Below are positions 53,979-62,290 of a stretch of DNA of 64,000 nt, in pieces; the stretch's first letter is position 1; each line of letters opens with the position of its first letter. The notes under the pieces were generated by a model that made no database searches, was not told where the DNA came from, and saw only the letters and a program-made list of their open reading frames with translations. The position numbers and the translations under genes are program-made. Source of the DNA: Burkholderia sp. Ax-1719 (GTDB taxonomy: Bacteria > Pseudomonadota > Gammaproteobacteria > Burkholderiales > Burkholderiaceae); assembly GCF_011753055.1 (NCBI RefSeq), contig NZ_VWWJ01000016.1:1-64000 (forward strand). Direction: 5' to 3'.

Positions 53979-55739
53979 TTAGGCGCGCATTTTTGAGGTT
54001 CGCTCGAATACCTCGACGGTATAGCCATCTGGGTCCCGGCACTCGAATGACCGAGTGTCGCCGCGTACAACCGTGTCTGAAACGACTACTGCCGCCTTGT
54101 ACATTCGCTGAAGGCAAGCATCGAGATCGGCGACGTTTATGAAGAGTTTGAGCCCATCACAAGATGGAGCCACTTCACGCTCGGTCTCACGCAACGCGAG
54201 ATTTGAAGAATACCGGATTGATCTGCTCGACGCACCCGACACTCTCAGACCTAGACATCGTTCATAGAACTGTCGGGAGGCGTCCAGATCGCGGACCATC
54301 AGTGCCACACCAACGGTGGGCTCAAAATCTGATGCTTCGTCGACGGGTTCGCGAGCAATGCTCCTTTTGACGTCCTTTCTTGATGTCCCATTGGTGCGCA
54401 GAAATAGAGTAAGCCCGATATCCGTGGACACAAGCAACCGCCGCTTGATGCGTAGCCCATTCTCTTCGCGCTCACCAGATTCTGCGACGGAAATTACCCG
54501 TCCGCCGACAGGGAGCCGGATATCTGACTCGCGACTCCACTCCTCAACGTGTGCCACAAACGTGCTGATTTCGCGTTTGTCCAACACTCTATGGCGTGGC
54601 TCATTCTCCCGTTTGAAGAAGAGTTCCTCCGCCACTCTACGAATGTATTCCTCGTCCTGAATGTGCCTCACATATGCATCGAGCCACGCAGTCCCATTCA
54701 CGACGCCCAACAGACAGGCAGTCATGGAAGCCAACGTATCGGTATCGGCACCTGATGCAGACGCGGCGCGCCGCATACCCTCTGCGGGCGATGCCGCGTA
54801 TCTTGACGCGAGGTAAATCGCCCCGACGGCGGTAGTCGTTCCCGCACCATTGGTCTTCTGATTGAGGCCTCCGATGTCGCCAAGGATCCTCAGGTCGTCA
54901 GATAGCACACCGGCAGTTAGCCCATCCGAAGCGACGCGCATCTGCCGAATCATCTCTTCGGAAGTCGAATCCCAATACTCCTGATAGTCGGGATCGTGTG
55001 CCTCCGCAGCCGAAAGCCACGATGGCCATCGATGAGATATATCTGGAAGCGCTCCCCACACGTGAACGTCTTCAATACAGCGCTCGACCAAATCACCGTA
55101 GTCCAGCACCCCGACTCGTCGGAGGGCGTTCCAGACGGTGTATGCAAACGCCAATGCGCCAAGCAACGCACGTGGATGGCCATGCGTGGTAACAGCGTCC
55201 GACAGGACATCTACGGCGAGCGCCAAAAAATCATCGCTACCAGCGTGCGCAACGCAGTGCGGCAGGACACGCATTGCCGCGCCATTCCCTCCAGCGGCGA
55301 AGTATCGACTAGCGATATCTTTACCGACAGCATCCCAGGGTGCTACGCCACCGAGCCATGAGCTTGCGGCCCGCTTCGTTGCCCCGCCGCCGCCGCGCTC
55401 GTAGCACGTCCAAAACGGGAGTTCGACCGTCGCAAAGTACCTCCACCACTCCTCACCCGTTGCACGCGCCCGTGCCACCGCGAGAATTAGTTGCGTATCG
55501 TCACTGTATTCGCCTGCCTTGACTTCCTCCCAGGTCGGAGCAAACCGGCTCCCGCCACGCTTCATCCAAGACAGAAATTCGCCACTCCAGTCGTGTGCTA
55601 CAGGTTTGGCTGCGGCTCGACCTTCGAATGGCCAGCCCAAGGCATCCCCAACGGCCGCGCCGAGAAAAGCTGCTACAGCCCGGTCAGGGCTAGTGATAAT
55701 TTTTTGCCCCATGAGATGGTTCAACGCCTTATCGCTCAT
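53979..55739 (-). CDS. ADP-ribosylglycohydrolase fused to a VOC/glyoxalase-like domain; putative antitoxin
   Basis: A 586-residue fusion. Residues about 20-385 are an ARH/DraG-type hydrolase with all metal-binding elements: GAAVGDALG, SDDTQ (79-83), GNGAAMRVLP and GADTDT around residue 332. Residues about 465-580 are a VOC domain (VALMVRDLDASRQFYERCLG, ending ECRDPDGYTVEVFE). A linker of 80 residues lies between. Its start overlaps the stop of the DarT1-like toxin gene by 4 nt. By analogy with DarG and NADAR it should remove the ADP-ribose that the toxin puts on DNA; what the VOC part does is unknown. It is the last gene of a three-gene operon. Confidence 0.82.
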   Translation of the reverse strand: MSDKALNHLMGQKIITSPDRAVAAFLGAAVGDALGWPFEGRAAAKPVAHDWSGEFLSWMKRGGSRFAPTWEEVKAGEYSDDTQLILAVARARATGEEWWRYFATVELPFWTCYERGGGGATKRAASSWLGGVAPWDAVGKDIASRYFAAGGNGAAMRVLPHCVAHAGSDDFLALAVDVLSDAVTTHGHPRALLGALAFAYTVWNALRRVGVLDYGDLVERCIEDVHVWGALPDISHRWPSWLSAAEAHDPDYQEYWDSTSEEMIRQMRVASDGLTAGVLSDDLRILGDIGGLNQKTNGAGTTTAVGAIYLASRYAASPAEGMRRAASASGADTDTLASMTACLLGVVNGTAWLDAYVRHIQDEEYIRRVAEELFFKRENEPRHRVLDKREISTFVAHVEEWSRESDIRLPVGGRVISVAESGEREENGLRIKRRLLVSTDIGLTLFLRTNGTSRKDVKRSIAREPVDEASDFEPTVGVALMVRDLDASRQFYERCLGLRVSGASSRSIRYSSNLALRETEREVAPSCDGLKLFINVADLDACLQRMYKAAVVVSDTVVRGDTRSFECRDPDGYTVEVFERTSKMRA

Positions 55740-56428
55740 ACGACGGTTTCGGCCGGTCGCCGACCGGTCCAGATGTGGTTTCTTAGCGATATTTTATCGA
55801 AGAGGTCAGGCCCGGCCACAGTCGGTATCTGAGGCGCCGCCAATCCCAAGGTGTCCCACCGTGCTCTTTCCGTGTGGACCTGTTTTTCGCTTGACATCGC
55901 CATGCCCAACAGGGCATTGACCGGGATTGGGCCGGGTACGAGGACCTCAGCTTGCATATCCGTAGGGGAGCAGGTCAGATGGGCGTTTTTTCGCGAGAAG
56001 ACCTTGCCTCCAGCGCCAGCTATCTGCTGTGCGAACATCGACTGGTACCCAGGCCACCCGTCGGAGATGAGGCCGCCACTCTCCGCAGCAGCATTGCGTG
56101 GGCAAAATAGAGTTCCCGGGTTCCACAACACAACGGGATTGATGAACAATATTACCCAGTCCAGAAAGACGGGGTCCTTCCTCGCTACGATGTCGAGGTA
56201 GAAACTGTTCGGATACTCGACCGAGCAGCAGATTTTGTCCCTATGCCCATCTAGACGATAGTCGTCAGTGGGATTGACGTCCTGCACGGTCTCTGCATCC
56301 AGCGTTGCGCGGTCTTTCAGATAGCCCGTCGCCAACACATGAATCAGGTTCCGCGACGATGTGAAGTGACAAAGTCGCGTAATCCCCCTCCGAACCGAAT
56401 CAGCCTGAATGTCCTCACCCAGCTTCAT
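55736..56428 (-). CDS. DarT1-like (DUF4433) DNA ADP-ribosyltransferase toxin
   Basis: A 230-residue protein. The NAD-pocket start is ITRLCHFTSSRNLIHVLATG (residues 16-35), followed by RLDGHRDKICCSVEYPN, LFCPRNAA (107-114) and MQAEVLVPGPIP with the presumed catalytic Glu at 161. This order matches DUF4433/DarT proteins, more the DarT1 kind (DGH...S.sfPN...NAA) than DarT2. DarT enzymes ADP-ribosylate bases in single-stranded DNA and block replication of host or phage. Start and stop overlap both neighbours by 4 nt, so helicase, toxin and hydrolase are made together. No macrodomain DarG is present; the hydrolase fusion downstream takes its place. Confidence 0.75.
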   Translation of the reverse strand: MKLGEDIQADSVRRGITRLCHFTSSRNLIHVLATGYLKDRATLDAETVQDVNPTDDYRLDGHRDKICCSVEYPNSFYLDIVARKDPVFLDWVILFINPVVLWNPGTLFCPRNAAAESGGLISDGWPGYQSMFAQQIAGAGGKVFSRKNAHLTCSPTDMQAEVLVPGPIPVNALLGMAMSSEKQVHTERARWDTLGLAAPQIPTVAGPDLFDKISLRNHIWTGRRPAETVV

Positions 56429-57825
56429 CGTACGCTCCGCGCGTAAAGGTCGTCATCAGTAGGCAGAAGCTCAGTGGGCTCTCCGGTGTATGTCAACACC
56501 AATCCGGCCTTTGCACGGGTAATGCCGACATAAAGAAGTCTGCCGTCGTCCGCAAACACCTCGGCGATCTCGTCTGCTTCGATGTCTGATAGATCCGGAA
56601 TATTGTCTTTCGACAGGAATGGCATGATGACTAGGTCAAATTCCAGACCCTTTGCCCCGTGGTATGTGCCGTAGTAGGCTCCATGACCAGCAGTCCAGTT
56701 TGCCCCTTCGTCTTTCAGCTGTATCGCTTCGCGCGGAAGATAAGGTCTGATCTCTCGAATCTTTTCGTGGGTTCGCAGCAGAACAGCAACGCTTTGTGAA
56801 CGAAAGCGATTTTCGACGAGTGAGCTAACTAGCTGCCGTTCAGCCTCAAAATCAGAAAATTGGACGAGCGCCGGTTTCGGACCATCGGCGGCAGAGACGA
56901 TTGGCGCGATGATATCCGGATTTGCAGCGAAATACGGCATCTTCGATACCGCAACGGCCAGGTTGGCAACGTTACGAGTATTCCTATAGTTTTGTTCGAA
57001 CTTCCAGACTTGCCTTGTTTGCAGCCCCGCTTCGCGCCAGCTCATTCCTCTTCCATGGCCGTAAATTCGCTGAGCAACATCGCCGAAGAATGTAACAGAG
57101 CCAGTTGGAGGCACAGCCTTTGTCAAAGATCGAATCATTTCCAGCGACAAATCCTGGCCTTCGTCGATGATGACATGCTTGTACATTCTCGCGGAGCGGT
57201 CCTCATCAAATGCGGTCGACACAGCTGCAGCGATATCGTCAAGATCGTACAATTTCCCCTGCTCTCGACGAAGAGTTCTGTAACGCTCCAGAATCTCCCA
57301 CATTATCGGCCGCAGCACCCTATTCATTTGGGCGGATGCACGACCAGTTCGGACAACATCATTGTACTGATCGACAGACAAAATGTTCCGACCGTTAAGC
57401 CATTGAATCTCATCAAGGAAAAATTTCAGATTCCGACGAAAAAATGCATCTTCCACATATTCGTCCTTCACGTCTGAGAGGGCTTGCGTAATTAGGTTGA
57501 TGCGCTGCTGCGGCGACGCTATTGACGTATCCGACATCTTGCCCTGCGACGCGAGATAGCCCCTTGCAAACAGGTGATAATTTCGAACGTCGACTTCTCG
57601 AGGTATCTCACTTGAAAAGCTATTGATGTACCGCATCAACGCTTTGTTATATGTCACAACTAGAGTCCGGCCAGCGTCGGGCAACAAACTGTTTGTTAGA
57701 TATTTTGCTCGCGCGATAGCCATGGTCGTCTTCCCACTGCCAGCCGTGCCGAGAACGACATGTTGCCCGGTTGCAGGAAGACAAACAACTTCACGTTGTT
57801 TTCCGATTGGTTTTGGCAAGGCCAT
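56425..57825 (-). CDS. SF1 (UvrD/Rep-like) helicase heading the DarT1-like operon
   Basis: A 466-residue helicase with the complete SF1A motif set: Walker A GTAGSGKTT (26-34), VVTYNKALMRY, HVIIDEGQDLS, FFGDVAQRIYG, EQNYRNTRN, GTYHGAKGLEFD and LLYVGITRAKAG. It is shorter than UvrD (about 720) because subdomains 1B/2B are small, like the compact helicases found in some defence operons. It may unwind DNA to give the single strand that the DarT1-like enzyme modifies, or confine the toxin to phage replication forks; this is inference. It overlaps the toxin gene by 4 nt and is read leftward. Confidence 0.88.
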   Translation of the reverse strand: MALPKPIGKQREVVCLPATGQHVVLGTAGSGKTTMAIARAKYLTNSLLPDAGRTLVVTYNKALMRYINSFSSEIPREVDVRNYHLFARGYLASQGKMSDTSIASPQQRINLITQALSDVKDEYVEDAFFRRNLKFFLDEIQWLNGRNILSVDQYNDVVRTGRASAQMNRVLRPIMWEILERYRTLRREQGKLYDLDDIAAAVSTAFDEDRSARMYKHVIIDEGQDLSLEMIRSLTKAVPPTGSVTFFGDVAQRIYGHGRGMSWREAGLQTRQVWKFEQNYRNTRNVANLAVAVSKMPYFAANPDIIAPIVSAADGPKPALVQFSDFEAERQLVSSLVENRFRSQSVAVLLRTHEKIREIRPYLPREAIQLKDEGANWTAGHGAYYGTYHGAKGLEFDLVIMPFLSKDNIPDLSDIEADEIAEVFADDGRLLYVGITRAKAGLVLTYTGEPTELLPTDDDLYARSVR

Positions 57826-58372
57826 ATAAATCCCCGTCTTTATTCTTTACTGCCTTATTGCTTGTTCAATTCTAAATTTTCTTCGCTTGCAGCAGTGCGT
57901 TACACCAACCCATCATTCACCTCTGAATTTTTTAAGCGGTAATGCAGTAGCTGGATGTCCGCATGAAGCCATTTTATAACCGCAGGAGCAATATCGCGTT
58001 GCGCAGACGCTTCATCCGTTGAATTTATGCATATTGGATCAATTTCGGTGTCGACATTTCGTATTCGTCGACCAGCTTTTGTCGAATCCCCCACTTCCGG
58101 AACAAGATGAGACTAATAGTCATGTGCACGTGACCGCCGAAAAGGCCGTTCGCGCGTTGCGGACGTCGCCGCTGCACGGACTACCGATACCGCCCAATGG
58201 CACGACGTAGAGGCAGCGGGCGACCGTGTTTATAGTCGCATCGCAAATTGCAGATGCTCCAACACTCTCCGCTCATCATCGCCTTGAAAAGCCATGAATT
58301 CGGATTGCATACGGATAAATTTGGCTACCTAGATTGGCTGAGCAGTATCCCCACCCATCTAGAAATGCTGAA
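57826..58372. other. Divergent intergenic region, helicase operon / 554-residue gene
   Basis: About 550 AT-richer bases that contain only the doubtful 64-codon frame. The T- and A-rich stretch at 57,838-57,890 is the probable promoter zone of the leftward helicase-DarT1-hydrolase operon. No strong inverted repeat was noticed. Confidence 0.45.
57900..58094 (-). CDS. Possible small protein upstream of the helicase (64 residues, GTG start)
   Basis: A frame of 64 codons from GTG 58094, on the same strand and about 75 nt ahead of the helicase gene. The composition looks protein-like (KWLHADIQLLHYRLKNSE). There is no ATG and the ribosome-binding site is poor, with GGAA only 2-3 nt away. It could be a leader peptide or regulator of the operon, or not a gene. 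Confidence 0.3.
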   Translation of the reverse strand: MGDSTKAGRRIRNVDTEIDPICINSTDEASAQRDIAPAVIKWLHADIQLLHYRLKNSEVNDGLV

Positions 58373-60037
58373 ATGAAACAACCACTCCACTCCGAGTACC
58401 AACTCAACAAAGTTGAACTGGCGCTGATAGCAGCCATCCGCCTAACCGCAAGCATGGACCGGTCCGCCCGCCTGGGTAGCCTAATCTTCGTCCCGGAAAT
58501 TGTTACTTGGGCTCTAGAGAAGTCCGAGCCGGCAGTCATCCAGGCGTTGGCCGACGTCGGGCAGTTGACGAATTTTGCCGACCTGCTTCGTCACTACGCC
58601 AAGCTGCGGCCCATCGCCGAGTGCTTGCGCATCAGCGAACATTTGCGAGGGTGTATGGAAGCGGGTGTGGACTATGACGACAACGGGTGCCTCACCCCTA
58701 TGGACATGCTTTTCGCCGTTCGGAGCGGCGAGTGGAAATGCTCCGAGCGAGTAGCGTACGGTGCCATCACTCGAGCTCTGCGTTTTGTAGTAGGGCATGA
58801 GGAAGACACCCTGCCGGCTTCGTCTCCCGCTTGGCATTTCGACCTCACTCGCTCCCAGACCGCTTCCGATGCGAAAACGAAATCGGTGGACGAGGCCTAC
58901 GCTGCTGACGAATTGGACTCTGCCCTCCAGCCGCCACTGGACATGGCTATCACTCACGCGCGTCGGGAGCTACTCGCTTGCGATACCGGTGACGACCCAA
59001 GCTTCTGGCGCAAGGTCTACACGTCGGTCCTGGGTGACTGGTTGCAGACTGACATGCCTGAGGTTGCCGCGGAAATTTTAGAGAAAGGTTTGACAGCCGA
59101 ATATTTCAGCTCCGCCTGGGTGTATGTCAGCCAGATGCAAAAGGTAGAGCGATTTTGGAGTGGTCTCGGATCCCCTATCCGTGAGCTGCTCCTTACGGAG
59201 AACGACGAGGCCTGTGGGGTCGCACTCATCGCTGAAGTCGTCAGAGCGGATGGCTCCTCTGTCGACGAGAACGAAGTTATTGCGTGGTCAAAGCGAGTAT
59301 GGCGCATGATGCAGCGACGCAGCTCGTGCAACAGTGAACGTGGCAGCGACCCAATTCGCTCAATCGAGTCGAACGCTTTTCTGGACTTCGTGCGGGAATG
59401 CGCCAACGCAATCGACACCTGTTACTTCGCCGATATCGAGATGTTGCCCGCCAGCTTTCGCGAGTGCACAGACGAGACCCGGGTTTTGGTCGTTCGTTTG
59501 CCCGAGCCTTGGTCGGCAGCACCGGACGAACTAGCGTCACAGCCAGGCCTTGATTCCTTTTTCTGGCGGACGGACCGAGGTAACGAATATTTTGCACTGG
59601 CGATAAGCCGGGCGTTTTGGTGCGACTATGAAAAACTGCTGACGCATTTGCCAAGCTTCCGCCGCAGCATCCCGGTCCTGTATGTGTTTGAAGGACGCTG
59701 CGCATTGGCTCGGTACCGCTTTCAGCATTTCAGCGACTTGAGGGCACTCGTCGACACTCCCTACCACTGGCGGTCATTGCTCCACATATCGGATGAGGAT
59801 TGGGGCCAGGATAAAAACGGGTCCGCGTGGATTTCTGTGTTGCCAGATGGAAGCCGAATCAAGCCATCGTTGCTCAGCAACGTCGTAGACATGACAGGAG
59901 GCGCTACTTGTCGAAAACTCAGTGAAACGTACTTGCGCGAAAAGCCCGATGCTGTTCTGTCGCGAGAGCAGCGAATAATCGATGAAGCGCTCGACCGCAT
60001 GCGGGGAACACTTGCAGGGCGCTATGCGGGTCAGTAG
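58373..60037 (+). CDS. Unrecognised 554-residue island protein
   Basis: I do not recognise this protein. ATG 58373 gives MKQPLHSEYQLNKVELALIA; a TTG at 58334 would add 13 residues. It is soluble, slightly acidic and mostly helical in the first half, with an Asp/Glu-rich linker near residue 185. The second half alternates strand and helix and has many aromatics (FFWRTDRGNEYFALAISRAFW, PYHWRSLLHISDEDW). No Walker, nuclease or membrane motif is visible. It stands alone between the helicase operon and the H-NS gene, and a strong terminator follows it. Its surroundings make a defence role possible, but nothing in the sequence shows it. Confidence 0.6.
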   Translation: MKQPLHSEYQLNKVELALIAAIRLTASMDRSARLGSLIFVPEIVTWALEKSEPAVIQALADVGQLTNFADLLRHYAKLRPIAECLRISEHLRGCMEAGVDYDDNGCLTPMDMLFAVRSGEWKCSERVAYGAITRALRFVVGHEEDTLPASSPAWHFDLTRSQTASDAKTKSVDEAYAADELDSALQPPLDMAITHARRELLACDTGDDPSFWRKVYTSVLGDWLQTDMPEVAAEILEKGLTAEYFSSAWVYVSQMQKVERFWSGLGSPIRELLLTENDEACGVALIAEVVRADGSSVDENEVIAWSKRVWRMMQRRSSCNSERGSDPIRSIESNAFLDFVRECANAIDTCYFADIEMLPASFRECTDETRVLVVRLPEPWSAAPDELASQPGLDSFFWRTDRGNEYFALAISRAFWCDYEKLLTHLPSFRRSIPVLYVFEGRCALARYRFQHFSDLRALVDTPYHWRSLLHISDEDWGQDKNGSAWISVLPDGSRIKPSLLSNVVDMTGGATCRKLSETYLREKPDAVLSREQRIIDEALDRMRGTLAGRYAGQ

Positions 60038-60185
60038 GCCGCGAACGCCGCTTTTCGCGGCATCGCTTTAGGCATTCGGCCTGGCTCAAATGGGTCCTAC
60101 GTGCTTTCGCCGGAGCGAGACTTGCGGCTCCTGGCATCGCACTGGGGCTCTGCGGGAAAAGAGCCAAAATCGAAGGTGCTATCAT

Positions 60186-60217
60186 CCGGGCGCCGTCTTT
60201 GACCAGACGGCGCCCGG
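60186..60217. terminator. Bidirectional terminator hairpin
   Basis: A perfect 13-bp stem CCGGGCGCCGTCT (60186-60198) with AGACGGCGCCCGG (60205-60217) around TTGACC. It separates the convergent 554-residue and H-NS genes. Confidence 0.8.
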
Positions 60218-60231
60218 CGAATCTCTATTGC

Positions 60232-60996
60232 TCAGACAGGCGCTGAAGTGACAACCGCCTGCGCGGCAGGAACTGGCGCCTCAGACGGAGCGACAGTGTT
60301 CACAGTCTCCTTGGTGGACGCTCTGTTTGCCGTTACCTTCTTGGCCGCAACTTTCTTCGCCGGAGCCCTCTTGGAGGCGCCCTGCGACTTCGTCGCCGCT
60401 GACGTGGGCTTCTTCGGAGCTACCTTCTTCGCAGCTGCCTTTTTAGCAGGCGCCGCCTTCTTGGTGGCCGCCGCTTTAGGCTTGCCGGCAGTACCTTCGA
60501 CCTCTGCGATCAGAAAGCGAGACCGGTCTTTGGCACCAGCGAGCCATGCAGGTGCACGACCGCGGCCACTCCAGGTCGCGCCAGTCTTCGGGTCGCGGTA
60601 GAGGGCGGGCTGATGGCCCCTGACGTACTTTCCAGCCTTGGCAGGCTTGGCAGAATCAAGCGACGAAATCGCTGTGGATTCGTCGACGAGGAATCTATTG
60701 CGGTCCTTTGCAGATGCAATCCATGAGGGGGCTCGACCACGCCCTGACCAGGTGGCGCCGCTCTTGGGGTCACGATACTTCACCACGACGTCGGCGGCCT
60801 TCGTTGCAGTCTTGGCACCCGGCATGCGACCACGGCGCCTTCCAACATGCGCCTCAATGTCAGCGGTCGTAATACCGTGCTTCTCCATCAGGTCACGAAT
60901 CTTCTGGAGAACAGCTGACGACTTCTTTGAAATCACCTCTTCGGCCTGCGCCTGCAATTTTGCGATTTTCGCTTGTATGCTTTCTAGAGTAGCCAT
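60232..60996 (-). CDS. H-NS-family protein with two C-terminal domains and a Lys/Ala-rich tail
   Basis: A 254-residue protein. Residues 1-50 are an H-NS oligomerisation helix (MATLESIQAKIAKLQAQAEEVI). Two copies of the H-NS DNA-binding core follow: YRDPKSGATWSGRGRAPSWI and YRDPKTGATWSGRGRAPAWL, each with the minor-groove loop. The last 90 residues are a histone-H1-like Lys/Ala/Pro tail (KKAAPAKKAAAKK...). Single-domain relatives are frequent in Burkholderia; the doubled domain plus tail suggests a strong xenogeneic silencer of the AT-richer island. The start 60996 has GGGGGGAAC upstream, and an inverted repeat lies close by. Confidence 0.88.
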   Translation of the reverse strand: MATLESIQAKIAKLQAQAEEVISKKSSAVLQKIRDLMEKHGITTADIEAHVGRRRGRMPGAKTATKAADVVVKYRDPKSGATWSGRGRAPSWIASAKDRNRFLVDESTAISSLDSAKPAKAGKYVRGHQPALYRDPKTGATWSGRGRAPAWLAGAKDRSRFLIAEVEGTAGKPKAAATKKAAPAKKAAAKKVAPKKPTSAATKSQGASKRAPAKKVAAKKVTANRASTKETVNTVAPSEAPVPAAQAVVTSAPV

Positions 60997-61391
60997 AGTT
61001 CCCCCCATTGTGTTGACAATGCTCGAACTATGCCACATACCGTCGCACCTCGAATAGCGCGAGATACTGCTCCTCATTTTGCGCGCGGCGTAACACTAGT
61101 CTATCTACGCGAAAGCAATTTTCCAACTAGACATCGGTAGTAGCCGACCACCGCTAGACATAACTGTTCCTAGAAGTTCTGCCGATCTCTGGAGCGGCGT
61201 CTCCTATCGAGTCACGCTCAAAATGGGGGAACAGTTTTCTCTGTAATGGGCAATCTCGTCGGAATGACTTACCGTCGGCCAAGCTTCGTCCGAACCGAAT
61301 GGATACTTGGCGCGCTTCGCTGTGATAGCATGGGTAGGATATCCTGCGGGTCCCAGAGACGCCTTCGGCCCAACCGGAAGTGAGGCCTACA
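60997..61391. other. Divergent intergenic region, H-NS / VOC protein
   Basis: Nearly 400 bases without a credible gene. Apart from the inverted repeat near the H-NS start, I see nothing distinctive; both promoters should be here. Confidence 0.45.
61006..61021. promoter_or_regulatory. Inverted repeat in the leader of the H-NS gene
   Basis: CATTGT-GTTG-ACAATG at 61006-61021, ten bases upstream of the start codon side, just before the Shine-Dalgarno-like GGGGGG. It could be an operator or a small leader hairpin. Confidence 0.4.
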
Positions 61392-61757
61392 ATGATCGAT
61401 CACACCGGAATTGGTGTTGCTGACATCGCCCGTTCTGCTCGGTTCTATGATGCTACTTTGGGCATGCTCGGACTGCGCCGGGTCATGCAGATGCCCGAAA
61501 ATGTCGGCAGTGACGGCATCGGCTACGGTATCGAGTATCCGGTCTTCTGGATCGATCTATTTCACCCACATTCTGTCCGCCAACACACTGCATTCGTAGC
61601 AAAAAACCGGACGGAGGTGGACGCGTTTTACGCGGCGGCGCTCAAGGCGGGCGGAACCGACAACGGGCCACCTGGCCAACGCCAGCCGCATTACTACGCT
61701 GCGTTCGTCCTCGATCCGGACGGCAACAATATCGAGGCGGTGTTTCGCGGCGACTGA
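61392..61757 (+). CDS. VOC/glyoxalase superfamily protein
   Basis: A 121-residue single VOC domain: MIDHTGIGVADIARSARFYDATLG at the start, FVAKNRTEVDAFYAAALKAGG in the middle and AAFVLDPDGNNIEAVF at the end. The metal site residues His (IDHTG) and Glu (NIEAV) are present, and His in RQHTAFV may be the third. Enzymes of this type include glyoxalases, dioxygenases and fosfomycin- or bleomycin-resistance proteins; the substrate cannot be told. ATG 61392 starts the domain exactly; the frame opens at GTG 61380. Confidence 0.87.
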   Translation: MIDHTGIGVADIARSARFYDATLGMLGLRRVMQMPENVGSDGIGYGIEYPVFWIDLFHPHSVRQHTAFVAKNRTEVDAFYAAALKAGGTDNGPPGQRQPHYYAAFVLDPDGNNIEAVFRGD

Positions 61758-61850
61758 CATCAGTTTGCGGTATGGGCGCTCGCTTACGAAGCTTGCGCGC
61801 AACAGAACTGGACACCCCCTAGGCGTGCCCTGGATTTCTGTGCAGATTTC

Positions 61851-61884
61851 CGCTTAGGTGCACCTAAGCGTAGCGCGGGCCCGC
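61851..61884. repeat. Perfect 20-bp palindrome plus 10-bp palindrome
   Basis: CGCTTAGGTGCACCTAAGCG at 61851-61870 is a perfect palindrome, followed at 61875-61884 by GCGGGCCCGC. They lie between the VOC gene and the 107-residue gene, about 95 bases before the latter's start. A dimer-binding operator is the simplest reading. Confidence 0.5.
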
Positions 61885-61966
61885 CTCGTGATCATCTATA
61901 AATTGCCCTTCGAATCAAGCGCTTGCTTATTACCTTTTGCAGGCTAGCATGACGGTAGGAGCCCCG

Positions 61967-62290
61967 ATGGTTCAATCCGTGATGTGCACCGAAATTGCTG
62001 ACACCGGCTACGTTGTCGACTTAATGGCCGGGACTTCAGCTCAGGCCCACCGACTGGCGGTCGAAACGTGCGAATCACTGTTGAGACTTGGAAGGATTCG
62101 CCGCGCGTACCGAGCCACTGGGAAATTGAACGTCCCCGCGCAAGTTGATTCCTTCCAGGTGGGTCGTCGAGATTCGCCTCAACTGTTCAGATTCCTGTGG
62201 CTTGCCCATTGCAGACTGAATCTCTTCAAGACCGCGTTGCATATGAGTACTCAAGAAGAAAATCGCAATATTTCAAAACAGAATTACTAA
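61967..62290 (+). CDS. Hypothetical protein (107 residues)
   Basis: The start ATG 61967 has TAGGAG 8 nt upstream; earlier in-frame starts at 61937 and 61949 lack one. The protein begins MVQSVMCTEIADTGYVVD and has a helix with AHRLAVETCESLLRL, a basic patch RIRRAYRATGK and an end rich in Asn/Gln. No domain is recognised. The ribosome-binding site and the palindrome upstream make it a plausible gene, but it could be non-coding. Confidence 0.45.
   Translation: MVQSVMCTEIADTGYVVDLMAGTSAQAHRLAVETCESLLRLGRIRRAYRATGKLNVPAQVDSFQVGRRDSPQLFRFLWLAHCRLNLFKTALHMSTQEENRNISKQNY

Noticed and set aside
53902-54142. Small frames between the NACHT and hydrolase genes as possible antitoxins
   Set aside because: They overlap the hydrolase 3' end or the doubtful transposase remnant and lack ribosome-binding sites.
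60250-60480. Tandem GC-rich repeats that could be a CRISPR-like or satellite array
   Set aside because: They are codons of the Lys/Ala tail of the H-NS protein; there are no regular spacers.
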